Assembly: GCF_002585305.1 (NCBI RefSeq)
Contig: NZ_NUNF01000002.1
Location: 23,523-87,522, forward strand
Length of the DNA stretch: 64,000 nt
Reading direction: 5' to 3'
Origin: Bacillus sp. AFS037270
GTDB taxonomy: Bacteria > Bacillota > Bacilli > Bacillales_B > DSM-18226
The position numbers were made by a program, and so were the translations under genes. The notes under the pieces were generated by a model that was given only the letters and a program-made list of their open reading frames with translations, was not told the DNA's origin and ran no database searches. Shown piece by piece: positions 55,898 through 64,000 of the stretch (the first letter of the stretch is position 1; every line of letters starts with the position of its first letter).

Positions 55898-57679
55898 TTA
55901 TCCCACTTCTAAGGATTGATGTTGTGATTGGTGCAGGTTCCAATAGTAACTCTTTCGGCTTAATAACTCGTTATGCGATCCTTCCTCGATGATTTTGCCT
56001 TTATCAATGACAAGGATACGGTTTGCATTTTGAATCGTAGAAAGGCGGTGAGCAATAATAAAAGATGTTCTTCCGGCAAGCAAGGTCTCAAGGCCTTTTT
56101 GCAGCGCCAGCTCTGTTTCCGTATCAATCGAAGAGGTAGCCTCATCCAGAATTAAGATCTTAGGATCGGCCAAGAGTGCACGGGCAAAGGAAATCAATTG
56201 TCTCTGTCCAGTAGAAAGCCTTGTGCCACGTTCGTTGACCTCTGTTAGATAACCATCGGCTAGACCGCTGATAAACTGATGTGCCTGGACAGCCTTCGCA
56301 GCCGCGATCACTTCCTCGTCTGTAGCATCAAGCCGGCCATAACGGATATTATCCATAATTGTGCCAGAAAAAATAAATGGATCTTGAAGCATAACGCCCA
56401 TTTGCTTCCTTAGAGAAGGAATGGTAACTGTATTGATATCAACACCGTCAATTTCTATTTTTCCGGTGCTTACATCATAAAATCGGCTGAGCAAGCTGAC
56501 AATTGTGGTCTTTCCCGATCCGGTAGCACCCACAAGTGCGATGGTTTCACCAGGATTGACAGAGAAACTTACATTTTTAAGGATTCTTTCGCCTTCTTCA
56601 TATTCAAAGACAACATCCTTGAATTCAACTTTTCCTTTAATAAGAGGAAGCTCCACAGCATTTGGTTGATCTTCTACGGTAGGCTTTTCATCGATCATTT
56701 CAAAAATTCGTTCCAAATAGGCCGTTGCATTAATAATCGCATTGTAGAAGTTTCCGATATTGGCAATTGGAGCCCAAAACATGCTTATATAGCCAACAAA
56801 GGCAACCAAAGCACCGACAGTTACTCCTTCTCCAATCTGGGATATACCGAATACATAAATAATCGAAGTAGTGAGAATCGAAATATTCTCAATCGAAGGC
56901 CATAGCAGGAACTGGATTCTAACCGCTTTCATCCAGGAGCTTCGATAACTTTCCGATACATCTCTAAAGATTCGTTTATTTTCCTCTTCCCTTGTAAAGG
57001 CCTGAGTTACTTTAATCCCATTGATACTTTCATGAATATAAGCATTCATGTTGGACTGCTTATTACTTAAAGTTTGCCATGCTTTCCGCTGTGCATTTTT
57101 AATAAGGAGAATGACGGCAGCAAGGACAGGAAATCCGAGCATTGCCATTAGCGTTAACTTTACATCAATCGCTAACATAAAACCGACAATAACGAACAGG
57201 CTAAACAGGTCCGTAATCAAATTAATTAATCCATTTGATAATAAATCACTTAAGGAGTTAACATAGTTAACCACCCTCACTAAAATCTTCCCGTGCGGCC
57301 TGCTGTCATAAAAGGAAAAAGACAATTTTTGCAAATGGGTAAACAAGTCTTTTCTAATGTTGAGGATGACGCTCTGCCCTATCTCGGACATCATTCTAAT
57401 TCTGAATTTCATACAAATCCCGGTAATCACTAGGGCACCAAGGTAGATGCAGGAAAGGACCACTAAACTTCCTACATCCTTGTTCGGAATACTATCATCG
57501 ATTGCTTTTTTTATTAAATAGGGTCCAATTAAATTTGCTCCGCTGGCAATCAGCATAATCAAAACGGTTAATAGAATCTTTTTTCTGTACGGTTTTAAAT
57601 AAGTAAATAATCGTTTCAGATGAACAAAGCTGAATGGTGATTCCAACTCTTCATCCACATCAAATTTATTGCGCGCCAT
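55898..57679 (-). CDS. Heterodimeric ABC exporter subunit (canonical Walker B)
   Basis: Half-transporter, 593 aa: six membrane helices (about 30-330) then one ATPase domain. The Walker A is GATGSGKTT, Walker B ILILDEATSSID with the catalytic Glu, while the signature is RLSTGQRQ, deviating from LSGGQ. The partner encoded just upstream has the opposite pattern, so the pair forms one consensus and one degenerate ATP site, as in BmrCD or TM287/288-type exporters. It overlaps the partner gene by 14 bp. The substrate is unknown (drug, lipid or peptide). Confidence 0.9.
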   Translation of the reverse strand: MARNKFDVDEELESPFSFVHLKRLFTYLKPYRKKILLTVLIMLIASGANLIGPYLIKKAIDDSIPNKDVGSLVVLSCIYLGALVITGICMKFRIRMMSEIGQSVILNIRKDLFTHLQKLSFSFYDSRPHGKILVRVVNYVNSLSDLLSNGLINLITDLFSLFVIVGFMLAIDVKLTLMAMLGFPVLAAVILLIKNAQRKAWQTLSNKQSNMNAYIHESINGIKVTQAFTREEENKRIFRDVSESYRSSWMKAVRIQFLLWPSIENISILTTSIIYVFGISQIGEGVTVGALVAFVGYISMFWAPIANIGNFYNAIINATAYLERIFEMIDEKPTVEDQPNAVELPLIKGKVEFKDVVFEYEEGERILKNVSFSVNPGETIALVGATGSGKTTIVSLLSRFYDVSTGKIEIDGVDINTVTIPSLRKQMGVMLQDPFIFSGTIMDNIRYGRLDATDEEVIAAAKAVQAHQFISGLADGYLTEVNERGTRLSTGQRQLISFARALLADPKILILDEATSSIDTETELALQKGLETLLAGRTSFIIAHRLSTIQNANRILVIDKGKIIEEGSHNELLSRKSYYWNLHQSQHQSLEVG

Positions 57680-59435
57680 TGAGATAGATCACATCCTCAC
57701 CATTGTGCTGACCATCAAAATTGCCATTTTGATTCATAAACACTTTGTAGTAATACCCTTTTTTCGCAAGCAGCTCTTTATGCTTACCTCTTTCAATGAT
57801 TTCGCCATTTTCCATTACAAGGATTAAATCAGCCTCTTTTACAGAAGAAATCCGATGAGCAATGATAAAACATGTCTTCTCTTTTAGTAATGACTTTAAT
57901 GTCCGCTGGATACGAAGCTCCGTTTCCATATCGACAGCTGATGTTGTGTCATCAAGGACTAGGACGGATGGGTTCTTTAGAATAGCCCGGGCTAAAGCAA
58001 TCCTTTGCCTTTGGCCTCCCGAAAGACCTACACCCCGTTCCCCAATAATCGTGTCGTAACCTTCTGGAAGGTTGGTAATAAAATCATGAGCCTCCGCCAT
58101 TTTAGCAGCAGATTGCACCATTTCCAAGGTAGCATCTGGATTCCCATACGCAATATTCCCCTCAATCGTATCGGAGAATAGGAATATATCCTGCATGACC
58201 ATGGCCATACTATCTCTCAATTTAGAAATATCCCAATCTCTAACTTTAAGCCCATCCACTATTACTTCCCCGCCGGCTGTATCATAAAAACGGCTTAAAA
58301 GGTTTACCAATGTAGATTTACCAGCTCCGGTTGGACCGATGATTCCTACTGTTTGGCCCGGAAGCACTTTAAAGCTGATATCTTTCAGGACCTGTTCATC
58401 CCCATAACTAAAGGACACATGGTTAAACTCAACACCCCCACTAATGTGTCTAATAGCTGCTCGGTTTGCTTCATTGGTGATTTCTGGTTCAGTATTTAAC
58501 AAGTCCTCCACTTTTTCAGCTGAAGCAATAAACCGCTGCACATCATTGATTAACCATCCAGCCATTCGCATAGGATTATTTAACGCCCAAATCAAGGAAT
58601 TAAAGGTTACTAATTCCCCAAACGTAAGCGAACCATTAATGACCATAATTCCTCCAACCAAAATCATCACAACAGTTAATACTCCTGCAAGTGAATCGAG
58701 CACAGGCAAATATTTTTCCCAAACTTTTGCAGAATCAAGACTCTTTTCCTTAAAGGCCTCATTTTCGACTGAAAACTTGTCAATTTCGTAATCTTCCTTC
58801 GCAAATGCCTTTACAACCCGATTTCCGCTAATGTTTTCCTGTACCACTGAGTTTAACCGTGCAAACTGTCCCCTAATCTCTGTAAAGGTCGGTTTGACCG
58901 TAAAGGATAAGCGAGTAGCAAAGAAACCAATAATCGGTGTTACCGCTATCATTGCCAAAGCCAATAATGGGTTAATATAGAACATAAACCCAATCGCAAT
59001 GAGTAATATGGTTAGATTTTCGAAGATCATATAAATAGCCCACGCCGTAAAATGCCTTACAGCTTCTAGATCCCCGGTCATACGGGCCATAATATCTCCC
59101 GTTTTGGTCCGATCGAAAAAACTAAAATCTAAATGCTGAAGCCGGTCATACAATTGTTCTCTAATTTTAAATATGACGTTTTGTGAAACTGCTTCAAACA
59201 TTAATTGGTAATTATATCGAATGACCGTTTTGATAACGGTAACCCCAATCATAGTCCCTAAAAAGGGCCATAATAAATTGTTCTGGTGGCCATAAATCAC
59301 TTTATCGACAATTTTTCCTGCAAAATATGGATTCAGCATGTTTAGCATGGAAACAGCTAATGCCAGAAATAGTCCACTGAATAATCGAATGCGAAAGTTC
59401 TTAATATACCCCCACACCCACCGTATGCTTTGCAT
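57666..59435 (-). CDS. Heterodimeric ABC exporter subunit (degenerate Walker B)
   Basis: Half-transporter, 589 aa, with an N-terminal six-helix membrane domain and a C-terminal ATPase. The Walker A is GPTGAGKST and the signature GLSGGQRQR, but the Walker B reads VLVLDDTTSAVD: Asp replaces the catalytic Glu, typical for the degenerate subunit of a heterodimer. The gene begins the operon, transcribed away from the AraC-type regulator at 59581, which may control it. A carbohydrate-related role is not excluded given the neighbours. Confidence 0.9.
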   Translation of the reverse strand: MQSIRWVWGYIKNFRIRLFSGLFLALAVSMLNMLNPYFAGKIVDKVIYGHQNNLLWPFLGTMIGVTVIKTVIRYNYQLMFEAVSQNVIFKIREQLYDRLQHLDFSFFDRTKTGDIMARMTGDLEAVRHFTAWAIYMIFENLTILLIAIGFMFYINPLLALAMIAVTPIIGFFATRLSFTVKPTFTEIRGQFARLNSVVQENISGNRVVKAFAKEDYEIDKFSVENEAFKEKSLDSAKVWEKYLPVLDSLAGVLTVVMILVGGIMVINGSLTFGELVTFNSLIWALNNPMRMAGWLINDVQRFIASAEKVEDLLNTEPEITNEANRAAIRHISGGVEFNHVSFSYGDEQVLKDISFKVLPGQTVGIIGPTGAGKSTLVNLLSRFYDTAGGEVIVDGLKVRDWDISKLRDSMAMVMQDIFLFSDTIEGNIAYGNPDATLEMVQSAAKMAEAHDFITNLPEGYDTIIGERGVGLSGGQRQRIALARAILKNPSVLVLDDTTSAVDMETELRIQRTLKSLLKEKTCFIIAHRISSVKEADLILVMENGEIIERGKHKELLAKKGYYYKVFMNQNGNFDGQHNGEDVIYLNGAQ

Positions 59436-59580
59436 AATTCAACTCCCCCTCCCTACACCTCTTTACATAAATACATTAAAATAAAAACATTTATGAACCA
59501 ATTATAGTGTTATTATTAAAGAATAAAATATAAAATCATAACAAAAAATTGCACAATCCTAACATTAGAGGAGAGATCAA

Positions 59581-60495
59581 ATGCTTCAATTGTTTGCCCC
59601 GCCTTTACCAACACTTCTTGCCGCCGGTAAAAATACTTTTGATATCGGTCAAACACATCTAAATCGAAATAATATTGGTGTTTTTGATTTATTAGTTGTC
59701 ACAAAAGGACAATTGTTCATGGGTGAAGATTATCGTAAATATAAGGTTAGTAGAGGAAATGCATTGATTCTCTACCCCGATCGGCACCATTATTCTATTT
59801 CACCGTGTGATGAAATTACCGACTTTTTTTGGTTTCATTTTGTTTCTTCGAAGGGCTGGCAGGACCTTACCATTTCTAAACCTTTTCATTACGAGGAAAG
59901 AGCTGCTGAAGATTGTGGAAACTTTTTATCAGAGAGCCCGTTCGGAATTACACTACCCAAATATTGCAAAGTATCCAATTCTGAAGCGGTTGAACTCCTG
60001 TGCTCAAAAATTACTTCATCGGAAAATGAGTCTATCTACTCTAGAGAATGGCAGCGGCAGATCCTTTTTCAGCAATTACTCCAAGAACTTTCAAATCATA
60101 TGCACTTAGCCAATTCTCTGCCCGCATTCGCGGTCGCAGAAAAAGCAGCCGTTTATTTGCGGAAAAATTATGCCAAAAAAGTGACCTATGAAAGTATTGG
60201 CCGGGCTCTCAAATTCCATCCCAATCATATTGCAAGATGCATGATCCAGTCCTTTGGCTGTACACCGATTGAATATGTAAATAAAATTCGTATTGATCAA
60301 GCAAAGATATTATTGGTTTCAACAGATTGGAGCATTGATAGGATTTCAGAAAGCAGTGGTTTCACACAATCCGCATATTTCAGTAGAATCTTCAAAAAGC
60401 TGGAACATTTAACTCCCAATCAGTTCCGAAAACAATATGTTGGAAAAGTACCTAATAATAAATCATCAATTAAAAGCAATGAGGACACGCCCTAG
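59581..60495 (+). CDS. AraC-family transcriptional regulator
   Basis: A 304-aa regulator with an N-terminal cupin-like ligand domain (about 20-150; GNALILYPDRHHYSISP) and a C-terminal AraC double helix-turn-helix (about 190-285) ending LTPNQFRKQY. GAGGAGAG lies 6 nt before the ATG. It is divergent from the ABC exporter operon and convergent with the GH43 gene. Sugar-sensing members of this group often control nearby glycan genes, so either the exporter or the glycosidases could be its targets. Confidence 0.9.
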   Translation: MLQLFAPPLPTLLAAGKNTFDIGQTHLNRNNIGVFDLLVVTKGQLFMGEDYRKYKVSRGNALILYPDRHHYSISPCDEITDFFWFHFVSSKGWQDLTISKPFHYEERAAEDCGNFLSESPFGITLPKYCKVSNSEAVELLCSKITSSENESIYSREWQRQILFQQLLQELSNHMHLANSLPAFAVAEKAAVYLRKNYAKKVTYESIGRALKFHPNHIARCMIQSFGCTPIEYVNKIRIDQAKILLVSTDWSIDRISESSGFTQSAYFSRIFKKLEHLTPNQFRKQYVGKVPNNKSSIKSNEDTP

Positions 60496-60526
60496 TTCTG
60501 TTTCATCACTCAACTAGGGCGTGTCC
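60483..60526. terminator. Strong terminator between convergent genes
   Basis: A perfect 15-bp stem (GGACACGCCCTAGTT with AACTAGGGCGTGTCC, 14-nt loop) is followed by GTTTTAC on the plus strand. It overlaps the last codons and stop codon of the AraC regulator and may also serve the GH43 gene from the other side. Confidence 0.85.
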
Positions 60527-60560
60527 GTTTTACTTTATTTTTCCTTTAGATCTGTCTTTT

Positions 60561-63500
60561 TTATTTTAATAAAAGGTTACTAGACAGTGATATTAATAGA
60601 TTTGCTTGCTTTTCCGTAATAGATTTACCGCTTTGGGCCGACAGTTCATTCACAAATGCTTTAAGTTTGCCTGCCACAGCCTCTTTATTTCCTCCAGCAA
60701 ATGCTTCTTTTGCTGAGGCAAGTTTGGCTGTAAGTGAATGCGCTATTCCTTCGTCTGTAATAAACGACTCAGTCAATCGGCTTAGACTGTCGAAGTCAAC
60801 AGTCACTGTAAATTGAATTTCAGCTTCCGAGGAATTCCCTGCATGATCTGTAGCTTTTGCTGTAAATTTATTTACACCAACACTATATTCATATGCTGGA
60901 CCTTCAATGGCCGGACAATCAACAGATTCAATTCCAGATAAATTATCGCTTGCACTGCAGGAGATGGATATGTTTCCATCAACAGAATAGGTTCCCTCAT
61001 TACCTTTAACCGTAATGACTGGAGCTGTTATATCTTCTTCCACAATCATAATCCAGCTGATTTGCGGATCTGGTGAACCAGGTACCCTGCGAACAGTCAC
61101 ATCCAATTTTCCATCCGTTACGTTCACATGTTGATAGCTTAGAGCATCATATGCACTTGTAAATACATATCCCTTTGTTTTTGTTTCACCGTTAATTAGG
61201 ATATCCGCTTTTCTGCTTCCCTTAGTCGATGAATACCAGCGATCATATAGACCGGTATATACCGTGTACTTACCATTTTTTAGATCAAACTTATATGAAA
61301 GGTCATCACCAGAATTCGCTAAAAGGTAGCGTAATGAAGAAAATAAATCATCACCTTCTCCGCCAGCAAGTCTTGTTTTATCCCCAACAAATCCCCATGT
61401 CTGACCATTAACTGGGTCATACTTTTGATCAATTACATCTTTGTTTAATAGTGTATTCTCCATATAAGAAGACCATGTCACGTAATCACTTGTTTTCACT
61501 CCGCCCGCATGGACAAAATATCTTACATGATCCGGGATAACTAAGATTTTTGTTCTAATCACTTTATTGGCTAACTCAGAAAGTGTGCCTTCAACGACAA
61601 CGGTACTAGGCTTTGAGAAATCTGCTGGATTAATTGCCCATGTTACCGCCGTATCAAGCTTTTCCCCCTCTGAATTTGTTACGTTGATTCTATTCGGTAA
61701 AGTGGGCACTTGACCAACAGACACCTTCTCAGGCAGTTCTGTATTGATGGTGACTTTCCCCATTCTGTCTAATGCATCCAGTTTCCACTCTTCATACCAT
61801 TGCAGACTCATTTCATCACCCTGGCCGAACTCAATTGGCAGCCAAATATATCTTGAATCCTTTAAATCACTAGCCTTCCATCTGTCAGCCATAAAAATAA
61901 ACTTACCCTTTTTAGCATCGACTGGAATAACGTTGGTACTTTGTGAATCAAATGTCGTCGAAGCTTTGTCGCCTATCGAAGGATCACGCAAAGGCTTCCA
62001 TTCTCCAAATATATTATCCGCCACTGTATACCTAGCTGGATTAGGGTCCCAGCCGGTAGCGCCAGATGTTATTAAATAGTATTTTCCTTGATATTTAAAC
62101 ATTGCCGGTGCTTCACGCTGCGCACCTGGAAATACCCTCACATAATCCTCACCATAAACCGCTTTATACTCAGTATCACGTTCTATATTTCCGTCCTTAT
62201 GCCAGCCTACTACATCGGTATAAGAATCATTTAGCTTTGAAATATAAATCGTCCTATTTTCTTCGCTAGAATAGATCAAGTATGCAGTACCGTCATCATC
62301 CTTGAACAAATTCATATCACGAGCCATCCCCGGCTGATCTGGCTGACCATTGTAGGTGGCATCCTTAGGTGCTCTATCCATCCGATTGCTTACTTGATAA
62401 ACGAAAGGTCCTGTAGGAGAGTCACTTAATGCATAACCAGCTTCCGCTTTTGCATACATCGCAGTTGATGTAGTCGAAGGGCCATCGGTATGCATCCACA
62501 TGACATATTTTTTTGTCTTTTCATTGTAGATGACTTTAGGTCTTTCTATTACCCGGTCTGTACCAATATCATTTAAAATATCGGCTTTGTCCTTTCTGCC
62601 TTCATAAAGTCTAGAGATTAACGGGTCGGTCTCAAACTGATCCATCGATTCAATGGCAGTAAGGGCTAAGCCTTCATCTTTCCAGTTATATAAATCAGTA
62701 GAAGAATAAACTCTTACCCCTCTGGCAGGAAGATATCCATTTGTTTTATCTTCCCCGTACCAATAGTATTTTTTCGTTTGCTCGTCATACATGATCCCGC
62801 CGCCGTGCGCTTGAATAAGGGCACCGTTTGTATCTGTCCAAACTTGCCCCGGTTTATAGGAAGTATTTGGAGCGTAAACAGTAAGCCCTGCCAGTGCAGA
62901 GTCTAGATTTTTTATGGCTGTTCGAATTTGCTCCTGAATCGTCTTATTCTCACTATCTAACCCGTTTTCATTGATATTTTTAACCAGGGCATCTGCTTGT
63001 GTGATGGCTTTATTTAGTGATTCTAGGCTGAATTGGGTATAGGTATTTGTTTTATCCGCCTCTTTCTTTGCCGATTCTATTTTTGCATCCAAATCTGAAA
63101 GAGGAATCACAACATATTTTTTGATAATGATATAGTTTACTAATGGGTCATTATAGTTTGATAGGGCAGCTGTGGCAGGTCCTTGGATTCTGACATCTAA
63201 TTCTCCATCCGTTACCGAAACCTGTTGATAAGTAACCTCTTTTTCAGCATTATAGCTTCCAATATCCAAATCTCCATTGGATAGATTTTGTCCCTCACCG
63301 ATGATATTCACACTTCGGCCGCTCCACGGATTTTTGAATCCTAATGTAAGATCATATTGACCATTCGGCAGCTCGAACTTATACTCTAATGCCTTATCCC
63401 TAACTTGCGGTCCGTTATAATATCGAAGTGAGCCAAATTTATCAGCGCCATTAGAGACACTAGTATTACTAGCGGTGGTTACCAATCCCCATGTTTTTCC

Positions 63501-63728
63501 AGTAACACTGTCTACACCGTATTTTTGCTCTGTTTTACTAGAATACCGCCCAAATTGATCGGTTCCCTCGACCGTATCAGGGGTCGGGTCACCTGCATTC
63601 ACAAAATAGAGCACGTCTGTGTCCACGGTTGTCCCCTCAGCAGAAACATGTCCGGTTGAGGAAAAGGTTGGGATTGTAATGAGTGAAGCTGTTAAAATCG
63701 AAGATAAAACCTTTTTCATTTTAAGCAA
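60561..63728 (-). CDS. Large secreted GH43-type multidomain glycosidase with FIMAH domain
   Basis: About 1055 aa. Order: signal peptide (cleavage near VSA), malectin/CBM-like module (about 35-205, VNAGDPTPDTVEG), helical FIVAR-like segment (about 205-275), GH43-like five-blade propeller (about 285-650; GALIQAHGGGIMYDEQ, YYWYGED, DMNLFKDDDGTAYLIYSS, EAPAMFKYQGKYYL), bacterial Ig-like domain, second CBM-like module (FVHAGG...), an Ig-like/HYR segment and a C-terminal FIMAH domain (LTESFITDEGIAHSL). The AHGGG/YWYGE pattern recalls exo-beta-1,3-galactanase-type GH43 members, so arabinogalactan side chains are a possible target. The start is probably the second of two TTG codons, 7 nt after GGGAGG. 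Confidence 0.82.
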   Translation of the reverse strand: MLKMKKVLSSILTASLITIPTFSSTGHVSAEGTTVDTDVLYFVNAGDPTPDTVEGTDQFGRYSSKTEQKYGVDSVTGKTWGLVTTASNTSVSNGADKFGSLRYYNGPQVRDKALEYKFELPNGQYDLTLGFKNPWSGRSVNIIGEGQNLSNGDLDIGSYNAEKEVTYQQVSVTDGELDVRIQGPATAALSNYNDPLVNYIIIKKYVVIPLSDLDAKIESAKKEADKTNTYTQFSLESLNKAITQADALVKNINENGLDSENKTIQEQIRTAIKNLDSALAGLTVYAPNTSYKPGQVWTDTNGALIQAHGGGIMYDEQTKKYYWYGEDKTNGYLPARGVRVYSSTDLYNWKDEGLALTAIESMDQFETDPLISRLYEGRKDKADILNDIGTDRVIERPKVIYNEKTKKYVMWMHTDGPSTTSTAMYAKAEAGYALSDSPTGPFVYQVSNRMDRAPKDATYNGQPDQPGMARDMNLFKDDDGTAYLIYSSEENRTIYISKLNDSYTDVVGWHKDGNIERDTEYKAVYGEDYVRVFPGAQREAPAMFKYQGKYYLITSGATGWDPNPARYTVADNIFGEWKPLRDPSIGDKASTTFDSQSTNVIPVDAKKGKFIFMADRWKASDLKDSRYIWLPIEFGQGDEMSLQWYEEWKLDALDRMGKVTINTELPEKVSVGQVPTLPNRINVTNSEGEKLDTAVTWAINPADFSKPSTVVVEGTLSELANKVIRTKILVIPDHVRYFVHAGGVKTSDYVTWSSYMENTLLNKDVIDQKYDPVNGQTWGFVGDKTRLAGGEGDDLFSSLRYLLANSGDDLSYKFDLKNGKYTVYTGLYDRWYSSTKGSRKADILINGETKTKGYVFTSAYDALSYQHVNVTDGKLDVTVRRVPGSPDPQISWIMIVEEDITAPVITVKGNEGTYSVDGNISISCSASDNLSGIESVDCPAIEGPAYEYSVGVNKFTAKATDHAGNSSEAEIQFTVTVDFDSLSRLTESFITDEGIAHSLTAKLASAKEAFAGGNKEAVAGKLKAFVNELSAQSGKSITEKQANLLISLSSNLLLK

Positions 63729-63815
63729 CAAGATTCCTCCCTACTTTATTAATGTTTCTTTCCTTCTGTAGTCAAAGAGGTAATTTCATGTAGAGGAACC
63801 CTACTTCCTGAGCCG

Positions 63816-64000
63816 TTAGCGAATAGGGTTCATTGCGTTTTTAAAGGTGTCATATATCAAACGTGGTTTTTCTTTGTCGAAAGACATTAAGCCCATTGTG
63901 GAAATTCCATTAATCTGTTGGTTGTAGTTTAATCTTTCTTTATAATCTTTTAACACCCAGAACGTATAGCCGGCCATATAAGGCAGGCGACTAGGATCTG
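63816..64000 (-). CDS. C-terminal fragment of a probable GH2-type glycosidase (cut by the window edge)
   Basis: A 60-codon open frame runs in from the right edge and ends in TAA at 63816. The residues YMAGYTFWVLKDYKER and NGISTMGLMSFDKEKPRLIYDTFKN resemble the end of GH2 beta-galactosidase/glucuronidase barrels (YVAG..IWNFADY..., GLFTRDRQPK). Codon use and position suit a real gene. An 8-bp inverted repeat (GAACCCTA/TAGGGTTC) spans its stop region. Most of the gene lies outside the window. Confidence 0.6.
   Translation of the reverse strand, partial: DPSRLPYMAGYTFWVLKDYKERLNYNQQINGISTMGLMSFDKEKPRLIYDTFKNAMNPIR

Noticed and set aside
59807..60300. Additional open frames overlapping the AraC regulator on both strands
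   Set aside because: They lie entirely inside a well-supported gene, lack ribosome binding sites and show no family features.

Overview
The window looks like a chromosomal segment of a Bacillaceae bacterium (a Bacillus/Neobacillus-type Gram-positive). It is AT-rich, with strong AGGAGG-type ribosome binding sites, B. subtilis-like operons (gal, gan, YesM/YesN-type regulators), cre-like CcpA sites, lipoprotein signal peptides and intergenic repeats of the kind scattered through Bacillus genomes. Almost all genes lie on the minus strand. I see no rRNA, tRNA, insertion sequence, phage or CRISPR array.

Region 1 (1-18660) is galactose and sugar uptake and catabolism. It starts with an orphan amino-acid-type binding lipoprotein. 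An mglBAC-like galactose ABC transporter follows, whose mglB-mglA gap holds a perfect hairpin and copies of a dispersed repeat. Next come a three-component sugar sensor (anchored binding protein, YesM-type kinase, YesN-type regulator), a secreted GH3 glycosidase and a galK-galE-galT-galM-galR operon. The galK promoter carries a palindromic operator over its -10 element.

Region 2 (18673-40885) is the most unusual part. It encodes the enzymes that build the nickel-pincer nucleotide (NPN) cofactor of lactate racemase (larB, larC, larE), a NicO-type nickel transporter, and three uncommon companions: a NadC-like protein, a CinA/MoaB-like protein and a 2-keto-4-pentenoate hydratase-like protein. 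It also has a divergent second LarC, a UbiD/UbiX decarboxylase system, an aldehyde and an alcohol dehydrogenase, and three carboxylate-type transporters. No canonical LarA is present. The protein at 38730-40157 is a very divergent LarA-like protein: it keeps the His-Lys-His spacing that anchors the cofactor in LarA but apparently lacks one catalytic His and the substrate-binding Arg. It is translationally coupled to a 2x[4Fe-4S] plus BFD-type ferredoxin. Three near-identical sigma-54 promoters (26677-26694, 30637-30654, 40868-40885), each with a similar upstream enhancer block, tie these genes together. The sigma-54 activator inside the first operon (20991-22799) is the obvious regulator. I infer an NPN-dependent, possibly redox-coupled catabolic pathway for an unknown (hydroxy)carboxylic acid.

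Region 3 (41131-50760) is galactan utilisation: a secreted GH53 endo-galactanase, a GH42 beta-galactosidase, an oligogalactan ABC importer (ganSPQ) and the LacI-type regulator ganR, with cre-like sites and operator-like repeats. Region 4 (50881-64000) has an operon for uronic-acid-containing glycans (heparinase II/III-like lyase, GH88 hydrolase, DUF2264 protein), a heterodimeric ABC exporter, a divergent AraC regulator, a large secreted GH43-type multidomain enzyme and the 3' end of a probable GH2 glycosidase at the window edge.
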